In this document: one piece after another, positions 55,145 through 63,306 of the stretch | Position numbering within the stretch: position 1 is the stretch's first letter | How the letters are laid out: each line of letters starts with the position of its first letter | Assembly: GCA_945881965.1 (NCBI GenBank) | Contig: CAMCVS010000001.1 | Location: 105,402-169,401 of the forward strand | Length of the DNA: 64,000 nucleotides | Direction: 5' to 3' | Source of the DNA: Paracoccus haematequi | GTDB taxonomy: Bacteria; Pseudomonadota; Alphaproteobacteria; Rhodobacterales; Rhodobacteraceae | The notes under the pieces: model-generated | Databases searched by the model: none | The model's input: the letters and a program-made list of their open reading frames with translations, nothing else | Told to the model about the DNA's origin: nothing | Position numbers and translations under genes: made by a program

Positions 55145-56364
55145 GCCGCCCCTTTCGACGCCTTCGCGGTATTCCACGGCGGCGATTTGAACCACGCCAC
55201 ACCGTAAGCCACGCCGATGATCATCGCCATGCCCAAGAGGTTGACCAGCCACATGGTGCCATAGCTGGCCCCCGCCTCGATCAGCACCACGCCCAACAGC
55301 CGCGCCAGAAACATCGACGCGATGAACACGGCCAGCGATTGTTGCCCCACCTTCAGGATCACCGCCATCGTTCCGCGCCACAGCCGCGCCACCGTGCCAT
55401 CGCCCGCAGGCGGTGCCAGACGCGCGCCCCCCGGCCCGACCGCGACCCAAGCCAGATAGGCAATCGCCAGAAAATGCACATAGCGCAGGATGCCGAAATC
55501 CGGCTTGTCGATCAGCCGCAGGATGGCGCGGTTCCAGTCGGCGAGCAGCTCATAGCGAAACAGCGTCGGCACATGCGCCAGCGGCACCGTCAGCACCAAG
55601 ATCAGCGCGGCCAGCACGATCAGGCGGCGGTCCACCGGTGGCGCTGGCAACCACCCCGACATGAAGGCAAACCCGGTAAAGAATATCAGTTGCCAGCCGA
55701 ACGGGTTGAAGAACCACGGCCGGTCCGTCCACGGCTCGGCCGGCAGTTTCAGCATCCCGGCCTGCACCATCGCCCACAGCGTGATGATGGCGACAAACGC
55801 CAGTCCCGGATGCACCCGCGACAACGCCACCACGACCGGCAGCATCAGCAGGATCACGATATACATCGGCAGCACATCGAAATAATTCGGCACATAGGTC
55901 AGCGTCAGCAGACCCACCAGATTGGCCTGCGTGTCGTCAAAAAACGGATACAGGTTCAGGTCGGCGACATAGTCAAAGGTGGCGAACGGGCTGGAATTGA
56001 CCAGCGCCATGGAGGCCGCGACCGCCAGAAACAGCCCGATATGGGCCCAATACACTTGCCAGACCCGGAACGCGATCCGCGCCGCGCCATAGCTCCAGCC
56101 GTGATCGCGGAACACTTTGCCAAAGGCCGCCGCGCTTGCCATCCCCGAACAGAACACGAAAATCTCGGTCGCATCCGAAAAGCCGAACCGCGCCGGGATG
56201 AACAGCGTGGCCCAGTTGCCCGGTATATGCGCGATCAGGATGATGAACATCGCCAGCCCGCGAAAGAAATCCAGCCGGGGGTCGCGCAACGTACTGCGTA
56301 TAGGCGCGCGTGTCTGCACGGGCGGGGGTGTCAGCGGCGGCATCGGCAGGGAAATGTTCATCAT
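55141..56364 (-). CDS. opgC: OpgC-type membrane acyltransferase
   Basis: This encodes 407 residues from ATG 56364 (56361 also possible). About ten helices are predicted, starting RDPRLDFFRGLAMFIILIAHIPG, which holds the arginine and histidine characteristic of OpgC and acyltransferase-3-like proteins. Further motifs are FSDATEIFVFCSGMASAAAFG and YVPNYFDVLPMYIVILLML. OpgC proteins succinylate periplasmic glucans. Coupling to opgG by a 4-base overlap supports the assignment. The order TPR gene, opgC, opgG on one strand suggests one transcript. Confidence 0.9.
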   Translation of the reverse strand: MMNISLPMPPLTPPPVQTRAPIRSTLRDPRLDFFRGLAMFIILIAHIPGNWATLFIPARFGFSDATEIFVFCSGMASAAAFGKVFRDHGWSYGAARIAFRVWQVYWAHIGLFLAVAASMALVNSSPFATFDYVADLNLYPFFDDTQANLVGLLTLTYVPNYFDVLPMYIVILLMLPVVVALSRVHPGLAFVAIITLWAMVQAGMLKLPAEPWTDRPWFFNPFGWQLIFFTGFAFMSGWLPAPPVDRRLIVLAALILVLTVPLAHVPTLFRYELLADWNRAILRLIDKPDFGILRYVHFLAIAYLAWVAVGPGGARLAPPAGDGTVARLWRGTMAVILKVGQQSLAVFIASMFLARLLGVVLIEAGASYGTMWLVNLLGMAMIIGVAYGVAWFKSPPWNTAKASKGAA

Positions 56365-56405
56365 ATGTCTCTGAAAAGGGTCACCGGACCGGATGCTTCG
56401 CGCGA

Positions 56406-57767
56406 TTACTCGGCCGCGCAAACCGATGCTGCCCGCCGCAAGGCCTCAAGCTGGGCGGTGCGGGTCTGGGCGAACCTGTCCGCGCGGCCACTGCGCAGGG
56501 CGGTGCGTTCGGCCAAAATGGCAGCGGTGGCGTCAAACCGGCCCGCGCGCAGCCCGGCGTCCACCGTGATGCGTTCGAACACGTCACGCTGCGCATGGCT
56601 GCCGCCGATGGTGATCAGCGTCGACCGCGCCGCCTGCAACCGGGTGAAGGCGCGGCCATAACGCCCTGCCCCGAACGCCGCCAGACCTTCGGCGGCGGCC
56701 AGACCCGGATGGGCGGCGACGCGCCCCGGTTCTGACGTCTCTGCCCCGGTCGCCGCCATGCGCCCCACCAGCCGCTGTGCGGCGTCCGCGCGCGCGTCCC
56801 CCGTCAGCGCCAGCATGTAATGCAAATCGGCAAACACCAGACAGCCATCCGTCACCCGGTTTTCCGCCAGATCGGCCAGTTCGGACCAGCGGTCGCCCAC
56901 TGCCACGCCTTCAAGCTCCAGCCGCATCAGCAGCGAGGTGGCATTGGACAAATCGCGGTAATCATCGGTCTTTTCCGCCCGGATCTGCGCGTCATACAGG
57001 TTCAGCACCCGCGCATGATCGCCCTGATCCAGATGCAGCAGCGCCTTGTGCCACCAGACGTGGAAACGGAAATTGTTGCAATGGCCCCAGGCCGCCTCGT
57101 GCGCGTCCAGAAACGCGATGCCCTCGGCAGGGCGGTGCGTCATGTCATGCACATGCGCCACCGCATGCAGCCCCCAGGCGTCATCGCCCGTCAGCGCCAG
57201 ACCCTGCCTCCCCGCCGCCTCGGCCGCTGCATAATCGCCGGTTTCCTCCAGCGTGAAGGCGTGGCAGCCCAGCACATAGCCGCGCAGCGGATGATCCGCG
57301 CCGTGCCCGGTCAGCGCGCGTTCCACCGACCGGCGCATCCCCGCGCTGTCGCCGATCATGAACCGGATGCCGTGGATCACCTTCATCGTCAGGGTGTCGG
57401 CGGGGTTCTGCGCCAATACGCCCTCAAGGTGGAAAATCGCACAGCCCGGCGATCCCGCCAGCCAATCCTGCAACGCCGCGACATAGGCCCGTGCGCGCAG
57501 CGGCGCTCCACCTGCGTCCAGCGCGCGGCGCGCCGCATCCGCCGCCGCTTGCGCCGCCGTCACCATCTCGCGCCGTCCCAGCATCAGGCAGAACAGCCCC
57601 CGCGCCGCATGGGGCAGCGCCGCGTCCGGTTCCCGTTCCAGCACACGGGCCAGATGGGTGGGTGTCGCCGCGCCATGCGCCAGAAAGGCGCGCACCATCC
57701 GGTCCCAGGCCATCACCGCCTCGGGGTCAGTCAATCCGGTGTCGGCGCGGCAGATATCGGGGGTCAT
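56406..57767 (-). CDS. TTC38-like tetratricopeptide repeat protein
   Basis: This encodes 453 residues, almost all helical repeats. The central block is diagnostic of the TTC38 group: GYVLGCHAFTLEETGDYAAAE, WGLHAVAHVHDMTHRPAEGI and FHVWWHKALLHLDQGDH. No signal peptide, membrane helix or catalytic motif is seen. The function of bacterial TTC38 proteins is not established to my knowledge. It lies 41 bases upstream of opgC on the same strand, so a link to periplasmic glucan synthesis is possible through the operon only. Confidence 0.82.
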   Translation of the reverse strand: MTPDICRADTGLTDPEAVMAWDRMVRAFLAHGAATPTHLARVLEREPDAALPHAARGLFCLMLGRREMVTAAQAAADAARRALDAGGAPLRARAYVAALQDWLAGSPGCAIFHLEGVLAQNPADTLTMKVIHGIRFMIGDSAGMRRSVERALTGHGADHPLRGYVLGCHAFTLEETGDYAAAEAAGRQGLALTGDDAWGLHAVAHVHDMTHRPAEGIAFLDAHEAAWGHCNNFRFHVWWHKALLHLDQGDHARVLNLYDAQIRAEKTDDYRDLSNATSLLMRLELEGVAVGDRWSELADLAENRVTDGCLVFADLHYMLALTGDARADAAQRLVGRMAATGAETSEPGRVAAHPGLAAAEGLAAFGAGRYGRAFTRLQAARSTLITIGGSHAQRDVFERITVDAGLRAGRFDATAAILAERTALRSGRADRFAQTRTAQLEALRRAASVCAAE

Positions 57768-57863
57768 GGTGCAGCTTTCACAAGGGAACAGACAGGTCGT
57801 CTGGGATCACCCTAGCGATGATTGGCCCTCTTGACATCGGGACGACACGATACCCACGCAGTC

Positions 57864-57881
57864 GTGACAGTCTGTGACAGT
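57864..57881. repeat. Tandem GTGACAGT repeat, 10-bp period
   Basis: GTGACAGT occurs twice at exactly 10-bp spacing, about 100 bases upstream of the TTC38-like gene (ATG 57767). The same octamer forms part of the ugpB Pho array, but there the period is 11. It may be a binding site on one helix face. Confidence 0.4.
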
Positions 57882-57895
57882 GGCCGTGAAACGCC

Positions 57896-59122
57896 TTAAC
57901 GCGCGCTGCGCGCTGCGATCATGGCGCGCAGACGGTCCAGGATGCCCGCGCTGTGCTGCCCCATCCGGGGTGGGGCCAGCCGCATCGTGACCGGGGTCCG
58001 CGACAGTTTCAACGGATTGCCCAACAGCCGCACCGCGCCACCTTCGACATCGTCGTTCGCCACGTTGACCACCGCACCGCGCGCCACCGCCTGATCCGAT
58101 GTCAGCGCCTCGGCCACGGTCTGGATCGGCCCTGCGGGCACTGTCGCCTCCGCCAGCCGCGCCAGCACGTCCGACTTGGACAGCGGGGCCAACAGCGCCG
58201 CGATCCGCGCCGTCAGGGCCACGCGGTTGGCCAGCCGGTCGGGGTTGGTGGCATAGCGCGGGTCCAGCGTCAGGTCATCGGCGCCAAGCGCATCTGCAAA
58301 GCGGCGGAATTGCCCGTCATTGCCCACCGCCAGCAGGATATGACCATCCGCGCACGCGAACACGTCATAAGGGCAGATGTTCGGATGGGCATTGCCACGC
58401 CGCTGCGGCACCTCGCCCGACAACAGGTAATTCGTGCCCTCGTTGATCATCCACGCCATCTGCGCATCGACCAGCGCCAGGTCGATATGCTGGCCCTCGC
58501 CGGTGGCATCACGGTGACGCAGCGCGGCCAGAATGCCCACACAGGCATACATCCCGCACATCACATCCGCGATGCCCACGCCCACCTTGTGCGGCGCACC
58601 GTCCACCGGCCCGGTCAGCGACATGATCCCGCCAAAGCCCTGCGCCATCAGGTCATAGCCCGGCAGATCGCGGTTCGGCCCGGTCTGGCCATAGCCCGAG
58701 ATCGAACAATACACCAAATCGGGCCGCGCCGCACACAGCGTCGCATGATCCAGCCCGTATTTCACCAGCCCCCCCGGCTTGAAATTCTCGATCACCACAT
58801 CGGCGTGATCGGCGATCTGGCGCACCAGTGCGGCACCTTCGGGGGTGGCGATATCGGCGGCCACCGACAGCTTGTTGCGATTGGCGGCAAGGTAATAGGC
58901 CGACATGTCGCGGATGCCATCCTTGGTGGGCACAAAGGGCGGCCCCCAGGCGCGGGTGTCGTCGCCGCCGGTCAGCGGGTTCTCGATCTTGATCACGGTG
59001 GCACCCAGATCGGCCAGCAATTGCGTCGCCGTCGGCCCTGCAAGGATACGCGACAGGTCCAGCACGATCAGCCCGTCCAATGCACCCCTTTGGGCGCCTT
59101 TGCCGTCAGATCCGGTCATCAT
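57896..59122 (-). CDS. CaiB/BaiF-type (class III) CoA-transferase
   Basis: This encodes 408 residues from ATG 59122 (59119 also possible) with AAGG upstream. Class III features: VLDLSRILAGPTATQLLADLGATVIKIE in the N-terminal Rossmann part, the region containing the nucleophilic Asp (GYDLMAQGFGGIMSLTG, preceded by SGYGQTGP), and the C-terminal PAGPIQTVAEAL. It moves CoA between carboxylic acids such as oxalate, formate, succinate or mesaconate. Its start overlaps the stop of the upstream ThDP-enzyme gene by 17 bases, as in an oxalate-type frc/oxc pair, although the substrate is unproven. Confidence 0.9.
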   Translation of the reverse strand: MMTGSDGKGAQRGALDGLIVLDLSRILAGPTATQLLADLGATVIKIENPLTGGDDTRAWGPPFVPTKDGIRDMSAYYLAANRNKLSVAADIATPEGAALVRQIADHADVVIENFKPGGLVKYGLDHATLCAARPDLVYCSISGYGQTGPNRDLPGYDLMAQGFGGIMSLTGPVDGAPHKVGVGIADVMCGMYACVGILAALRHRDATGEGQHIDLALVDAQMAWMINEGTNYLLSGEVPQRRGNAHPNICPYDVFACADGHILLAVGNDGQFRRFADALGADDLTLDPRYATNPDRLANRVALTARIAALLAPLSKSDVLARLAEATVPAGPIQTVAEALTSDQAVARGAVVNVANDDVEGGAVRLLGNPLKLSRTPVTMRLAPPRMGQHSAGILDRLRAMIAARSAR

Positions 59123-60755
59123 AAGCCTGCCTTGGAATGGTTGCCGCAATCACGGTGAAGGTCGGACAGGTCAGCGCCGCCTGCAACGCCGACTCCAGTT
59201 CCGGGGCGGACCCGACGGTATGCCCCGCCCCGCCCATCGCGCGGGCCAGGCCTGCGAAATCCGTGCCGCCCAGATCGACGCCTGCATTGGGCAACTGGCG
59301 GCTGCGCTGTTTCATCTCGATCAGCGCCAGCGAGCGGTCATCGAAGATGACGAATATCGTCCGCAACCCCAGATCGGCGGCGGTGGCCAATTCGCCCGCC
59401 ACCATCAGGAACCCGGCATCGCCGCTGAATGAAACCACAGTGCGGTCGGGTTCCGCGACCTGCGCGCCGATGGCCAAGGGCACGGCGCAGCCCATGGTGC
59501 ACAGCCCCGACGATTGCATCAGCGCGCGGGGATAATCGCAGGACCACATCTGCGACAACAGGATGCGATGCGCGCCGCTGTCCACGCTGGCGCGGGTGTC
59601 CGGCGGCAGGATGCGGCGGCATGTGGCGATCACCACGCCCGGTCCCCAGACGGGTTCGGGCGCAAAGGCCTGCGCCAGCGCCGCGCGGGTGGCGGCGGGT
59701 TGGCCGTCCGCCCAGCGGGGTGCGGGGGGCAGGCCATCGGTCAGCACCGCAAGCGTGGCACCGATCGACCCCACAATATTCACGCTGCCCTGATGCATGT
59801 AATGCGTGTTGGGCACGGCGGAGATGTCGATGACGCATTGCCGATCCGGGTCTACTGCATCCTGCCAGCCCGCGCGCATCTCGATCGGATCATACCCTGC
59901 AAGGATCACCACATCCGCCGCTTGCACCAAGGGCAGCAGCAGGGCATCCGCGCGGGGCGAAAGCCCCGTGCCCCCCAGCGCCAGCGGGTGCGTTTCGGGC
60001 ACAAGGCCTTTGGCCTTGTAGGTGGTGATCACTGGCGCACCCAGCGCGGCGGCAGCGGCGCAAAGCGCCGCCGCCGCACCATCGTTCACTGCATCAACGC
60101 CCGCGATGATCAGCGGGCGCTTTGCGCCCGCCATCCGGCTCCGCAGGGCGCGCAAGGCTTCGCCTTGCGCCGGCACCATCGGCAGCGCCGCGCGGCGGCG
60201 CAGCGCGGGGCGCGCGACCGCAGGCGCATCGGCCACATGGATCGGCAGGTCGATATGCACCGGCCCCGGTTGGCCCGACGTGGCCAAGGCCACGGCGCGG
60301 TCAACCATCACCTCGGCGGCGTCTGCCACCATCGTCAGGCTGGCCTTGGCAACGGCGGCAAACACCGCGCGCTGATCGGCGACCTGATGGGTGTACCGCT
60401 GCGCCGTTGCCGCATCCAGGCTGCCGGTGATCACGATCATCGGCACCCGGTCCTGGCGTGCATTTTCCACCACATTGACCGCGTTCAGCGCCCCCGGCCC
60501 CACGGTCGTCACCAACAGCCCCGGTGCCCCCGTCGCGTGGTGCACGCCTTCGGCCATGAACCCGCCCGCATTCTCGTGCCGCACCAGCACAAAGGTGATC
60601 CCCGCCCGTTCCAGCGCGTCGATCAGCGTCAGCACCTCGCCCCCCGGCATCCCAAAGGCGTGACGTATCCCGGCGTCAAAGAGCCGCCGCGCAATCACAT
60701 CCGCGGTGCGCCCAAGATGATCGCTGCGCCCAGCCTGATCCGCATATCCCGACAT
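59106..60755 (-). CDS. ThDP-dependent acetolactate-synthase-like enzyme
   Basis: This encodes 549 residues from ATG 60755 with AGGGGG upstream. The activating Glu lies in VRHENAGGFMAEGV after GMPGGEVLTLID, and the ThDP/Mg2+ site is SFSGDAGFLMVAGELATA followed by FDDRSLAL in place of the usual NN. The fold order and length fit the acetolactate synthase/oxalyl-CoA decarboxylase superfamily. The partner CoA-transferase gene suggests decarboxylation of a CoA ester or a 2-oxo acid. A second, unrelated-looking ThDP enzyme is encoded at 7210. Confidence 0.87.
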   Translation of the reverse strand: MSGYADQAGRSDHLGRTADVIARRLFDAGIRHAFGMPGGEVLTLIDALERAGITFVLVRHENAGGFMAEGVHHATGAPGLLVTTVGPGALNAVNVVENARQDRVPMIVITGSLDAATAQRYTHQVADQRAVFAAVAKASLTMVADAAEVMVDRAVALATSGQPGPVHIDLPIHVADAPAVARPALRRRAALPMVPAQGEALRALRSRMAGAKRPLIIAGVDAVNDGAAAALCAAAAALGAPVITTYKAKGLVPETHPLALGGTGLSPRADALLLPLVQAADVVILAGYDPIEMRAGWQDAVDPDRQCVIDISAVPNTHYMHQGSVNIVGSIGATLAVLTDGLPPAPRWADGQPAATRAALAQAFAPEPVWGPGVVIATCRRILPPDTRASVDSGAHRILLSQMWSCDYPRALMQSSGLCTMGCAVPLAIGAQVAEPDRTVVSFSGDAGFLMVAGELATAADLGLRTIFVIFDDRSLALIEMKQRSRQLPNAGVDLGGTDFAGLARAMGGAGHTVGSAPELESALQAALTCPTFTVIAATIPRQAYDDRI

Positions 60756-61089
60756 CGCAGCCCCCTGTTGCACGCCTGCGCCGACACAAGGCTGCACCGT
60801 GGCCGGTGACAACTCAACTCCTCGTGAGGCAAATACCGCCCGCGCCGCCCCAAACCCGCATGACGCGCTTGGGCGGTCGACGATATCCGGCGGAATTTAC
60901 TGTGCCCACCCACCAATCTGAATCAGCCCAGCCCAGCGCGACTCGGTGCATCCTTTCCAAGACGGCAAAAGTTTCCGCCGTCGTCGTAAGGTTCGCGTAT
61001 CGGCGAAACCACTGCGCGGGTCATCGGCGTGAAATCCGATCCGGCCAATAGTTTCGCCCCCTCGCACCCATCAGAAAAGGACTATTGCC
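60756..61089. other. 334-base non-coding divergent region
   Basis: This stretch separates the minus-strand ThDP gene from the plus-strand small-protein gene. It should hold both promoters. I see the AAGGA ribosome site at 61078-61082 but no convincing -35/-10 pair, no GGAAC-type sigma-EcfG element, no tRNA and no plausible ORF with a ribosome site. Confidence 0.5.
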
Positions 61090-61287
61090 ATGGACGCGAA
61101 ATCGCCCTCGACCACAAACACCGCAGACAAGATGAAAACCGTCAAGTCGGCCTGGGACGCAGCCCCCGCCGGCCCCAAGAAAGACGCGGCGCTGAAGCAT
61201 TACGAGGCGGCGCAAAAAGCGCAGACTGCAAAGAATGACGCCGACTGCAACCGCGCGCTTGATGCCGCGACCCACGCTCTGACCTGA
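61090..61287 (+). CDS. Small basic, helical hypothetical protein
   Basis: This encodes 65 residues with AAAAGGA seven bases before the ATG. Composition is rich in A and K with no hydrophobic stretch: DKMKTVKSAWDAAPAGPKKDAAL, then KHYEAAQKAQTAKNDADCNRAL in two helical blocks, one cysteine. The AQKAQ-DADCNRAL portion recalls small alphaproteobacterial stress or starvation proteins, but I cannot name a family. It is convergent with the Crp/Fnr gene across a hairpin at 61302-61328. Confidence 0.75.
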   Translation: MDAKSPSTTNTADKMKTVKSAWDAAPAGPKKDAALKHYEAAQKAQTAKNDADCNRALDAATHALT

Positions 61288-61301
61288 TCTTTGCAACCAA
61301 G

Positions 61302-61328
61302 GCTCCTTTGGTCATCGGCCAAAGGGGC
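61302..61328. terminator. Shared hairpin between convergent genes
   Basis: GCTCCTTTGG and CCAAAGGGGC pair into a 10-bp stem (one T-G pair) around a seven-base loop. It sits 15 bases after the stop at 61287 and 13 bases after the opposing stop at 61341. T-tracts are poor on both strands. Confidence 0.5.
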
Positions 61329-61340
61329 GGCGGCCCCGGC

Positions 61341-62072
61341 TTACTTCAACAGCGGCCCGTCATGATCCAGATAGGCGGTGTCAAACTCTGCCAGCGCGAT
61401 CAGCCCGCGAATATTGTCGAAACTGACCCGGCCACGTTGAAACGTCACCAAACCGTCCTCGCGCAATTGCCGCAACACCCGGTTGACGTGCACGGCGCTG
61501 AGGCCCAGCGCATCGGCCAAATGATATTGCGTCAGCGGGCAGTTGAACCCGGTCTTGTCCCCCACCCCCACCAGTTTCAGCCGCGCCCCCAATTCCAGCA
61601 GGAAATGCGCCATCCGCACCTCGGCGGACCGGCGGCCCAGATTGACCAGATGTTCCACCGCCATCGCCTCGTCCCGCGACACGGCCCACAAGATCGCGGT
61701 CGCCAGACGCGGGGCCTGTCCGAAACTGTCGAACATATCCGCGGCCAGCACCTCGGACGCCTCGATCTTGGTCACGGCCTCGCTGCTGTGATCCGACGTG
61801 CGGAACAGGATGCTGCGCAGACCCAGAAAATCGCCCGGAATCTGGAAATCAATGATCTGGCGTTCCCCGTCGGGCAGCACCTTGAACGAACAGGCCCAGC
61901 CCTCGGCCAGGATGAAGGCGGATTGATGGGTTTCGCCTTCGGCTACCATCTGGTGCCCGGCCTTGAACGACCGGCGGCGGCGGTGGAACTTGGCCAGCGT
62001 TTCAAGGTCAACGCTGGACAAGGCGACAAAGGCCGACAGTTTCCGTGTCAAAGGGCTTTCCAGGATCGACAT
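61341..62072 (-). CDS. Crp/Fnr-family transcriptional regulator
   Basis: This encodes 243 residues with AAGGGA before the ATG. The sensor domain (about 10-130) has AGHQMVAEGETHQSAFILAEGW and IPGDFLGLRSILF but no cNMP phosphate cassette and no N-terminal cysteine cluster, so it is neither a classic Crp nor an oxygen-sensing Fnr. The C-terminal winged helix has LTQYHLADALGLSAVHVNRVLRQLREDG at about 183-210 (recognition helix SAVHVNR). The signal is unknown. An FNR-like palindrome lies at 62138-62151, 66 bases upstream, possibly for autoregulation. Confidence 0.88.
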   Translation of the reverse strand: MSILESPLTRKLSAFVALSSVDLETLAKFHRRRRSFKAGHQMVAEGETHQSAFILAEGWACSFKVLPDGERQIIDFQIPGDFLGLRSILFRTSDHSSEAVTKIEASEVLAADMFDSFGQAPRLATAILWAVSRDEAMAVEHLVNLGRRSAEVRMAHFLLELGARLKLVGVGDKTGFNCPLTQYHLADALGLSAVHVNRVLRQLREDGLVTFQRGRVSFDNIRGLIALAEFDTAYLDHDGPLLK

Positions 62073-62137
62073 GGCAAATCCCTTTTTTGATAGGTTGCGC
62101 GATTTACCTTCGGTACTGCGGTAACTTTGCCTTCATG

Positions 62138-62151
62138 CTGATTTATATCAG
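62138..62151. promoter_or_regulatory. FNR/FixK-like palindrome
   Basis: CTGAT-TTAT-ATCAG contains the perfect core TGAT-N4-ATCA of FNR, FnrL or FixK sites. It sits in an unusually AT-rich patch between the Crp/Fnr gene (minus) and the 62242 gene (plus), so either could be its target. Confidence 0.6.
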
Positions 62152-62241
62152 TCTGGAAACAAAATTACGCGATATCATAACGGCATACCGCGACACGGCC
62201 CTGTCGGCCCCCTGCGCAGTCAGCTTTGAAAGTCACTGCAC

Positions 62242-62481
62242 ATGCCCATTCCCGCGCCCAACGATGTTGCCGGCACTGCCGCCCTCGCAATCTGCGAATC
62301 GTTGCTGCTGGCATTGAACGACCGAAATGTGTTGCCGGAACGTGAAATCCTCGGGATCCTGAAGGATGCGGCAGCGGCCCACGAACAGGCCCCGCCCGGC
62401 GATCAGGACGCGCTGCATGTGGCGGTGGCGGCGCTGATCAACAACATCATCTTGGGTGGCAATTCGGTGCGGCGGCGCTGA
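62242..62481 (+). CDS. Small conserved-looking hypothetical protein
   Basis: This encodes 79 residues. It is helical and mildly acidic: AALAICESLLLALNDRNVLPEREILGILKDA, then AVAALINNIILGGNSVRRR at the end. No signal peptide, membrane helix or catalytic motif is seen; I do not recognise a family with certainty. It is divergent from the Crp/Fnr gene across the FNR-like site and is closed by the hairpin at 62510-62543. The ribosome site is weak. Confidence 0.7.
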   Translation: MPIPAPNDVAGTAALAICESLLLALNDRNVLPEREILGILKDAAAAHEQAPPGDQDALHVAVAALINNIILGGNSVRRR

Positions 62482-62509
62482 ACGCGCGGCCAAGACCGCA
62501 ATGACACCC

Positions 62510-62543
62510 AAAAGGCGCCGGCGATCACGCGACGGCGTCTTTT
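62510..62543. terminator. Bidirectional intrinsic terminator
   Basis: AAAAGGCGCCG and CGGCGTCTTTT pair over 11 positions with one G-T pair and a 12-base loop. The arms give a T-run at the 3' side on either strand, ending the 62242 gene and any minus-strand transcript. Confidence 0.65.
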
Positions 62544-62559
62544 GTCATGTCAGATGCGG

Positions 62560-62610
62560 TTACATCCGTCCGGTCAGCATCAGCACGACGATCAACACGG
62601 TTCCGAGCAT
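62560..62610 (-). CDS. Possible 16-residue hydrophobic micropeptide
   Basis: ATG at 62610 starts MLGTVLIVVLMLTGRM, then TAA. AAAGG lies 11 bases upstream. The opening resembles that of DUF3309 small membrane proteins and the GRM end resembles their C-terminus, so it may be a shortened relic. Expression is uncertain. Confidence 0.3.
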   Translation of the reverse strand: MLGTVLIVVLMLTGRM

Positions 62611-62644
62611 GGCATGACCTTTGGTCTGGCGGGAAACGGGAAAA

Positions 62645-62677
62645 GCCCCGCCGCCAACGAAATTCTGGCGGCGGGGC
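62645..62677 (-). terminator. Intrinsic terminator of the CsbD operon
   Basis: GCCCCGCCGCCA and TGGCGGCGGGGC form a perfect 12-bp stem with a nine-base loop, 16 bases after the stop at 62693. On the minus strand the stem is followed by TTTTCCCG. Confidence 0.7.
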
Positions 62678-62692
62678 CATTCGGCAGCGGGA

Positions 62693-62851
62693 TCAGCCCT
62701 TTTTGGGGAGGGCCTTTCCCTTGCCGAATGCTTTTTGGAATGCCGCGTCGTTCGGCGTGGTCTTGCCCTCGGGATCGCGGGATTTATAGTCGCTGCCCGG
62801 TTTGGCGGCCTTGGAGGCCGCGCTGGCCTTGGGTTTCTTGTTCTTGTCCAT
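62693..62851 (-). CDS. 52-residue lysine-rich small protein
   Basis: This encodes 52 residues from ATG 62851 with AAAGG upstream. It opens MDKNKKPKASAASKAAKPGS and ends AFQKAFGKGKALPKKG; about a quarter of residues are lysine and there is no hydrophobic core, so it is probably disordered and nucleic-acid-binding or stress-related. It lies 30 bases after the CsbD gene on the same strand and before a strong terminator, which supports a two-gene operon. The coding frame has the same third-base GC bias as its neighbours. It is below common gene-calling cut-offs. Confidence 0.75.
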   Translation of the reverse strand: MDKNKKPKASAASKAAKPGSDYKSRDPEGKTTPNDAAFQKAFGKGKALPKKG

Positions 62852-62881
62852 GACGGATGCCTTTCAGATGCGGGGATCGGG

Positions 62882-63055
62882 TCAGAGGCCGCGCAGCGCG
62901 TCCTTGACCTTGCCGAAGGCCTTTTGCACGCCACCCTCGGATTTCTCGATCTTGCCATCGGTTTCCAGCGCAGGATCGTTCGTGGCCTTTCCGACCTGTT
63001 CCTTGATGGTGCCGGTCGCCTGTTTGACGGTGCCCTTGATGCGGTCTTTGTCCAT
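62882..63055 (-). CDS. CsbD-family stress protein
   Basis: This encodes 57 residues from ATG 63055 with AGGAG upstream; an ATG eight codons earlier has no ribosome site. The sequence MDKDRIKGTVKQATGTIKEQ then VGKATNDPALETDGKIEK is the standard CsbD opening, and GGVQKAFGKVKDALRGL closes it. CsbD-like proteins are small, hydrophilic and induced by general stress. It is co-transcribed with the 52-residue protein downstream. Confidence 0.92.
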   Translation of the reverse strand: MDKDRIKGTVKQATGTIKEQVGKATNDPALETDGKIEKSEGGVQKAFGKVKDALRGL

Positions 63056-63129
63056 GGGACGTGCTCCTGTATGGGACATGCCGCCAAGCTGCGCCGGATA
63101 TCCGTGCGCGGTGGTGCAACTGCGGCGAT

Positions 63130-63146
63130 GATAGGACCACCCTATC
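63130..63146. promoter_or_regulatory. Inverted repeat between csbD-like and DUF3185 genes
   Basis: GATAGG-ACCAC-CCTATC is a 17-bp interrupted palindrome in the 251-base divergent region 63056-63306, which otherwise shows no gene. It is a possible operator. Confidence 0.35.
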
Positions 63147-63306
63147 GCGGGCCGTCAAACCTGCCCTAACCTGCATCAGCGCAACGCGGGGTGGGTTTAC
63201 TGATCCATATAAGTGCATATCCGCAGCCTTGGTTCACAATGGTCCTCTCATCCCCGCAGACCGCATCGCGCGGCACAGCCCTGGGAACGGCCCAAAGGAA
63301 CGCATC

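Noticed and set aside
57864..57881. Calling the GTGACAGT pair a Pho box
   Set aside because: The period is 10 bp, not 11, and no further in-phase half-site flanks it; kept only as a repeat.
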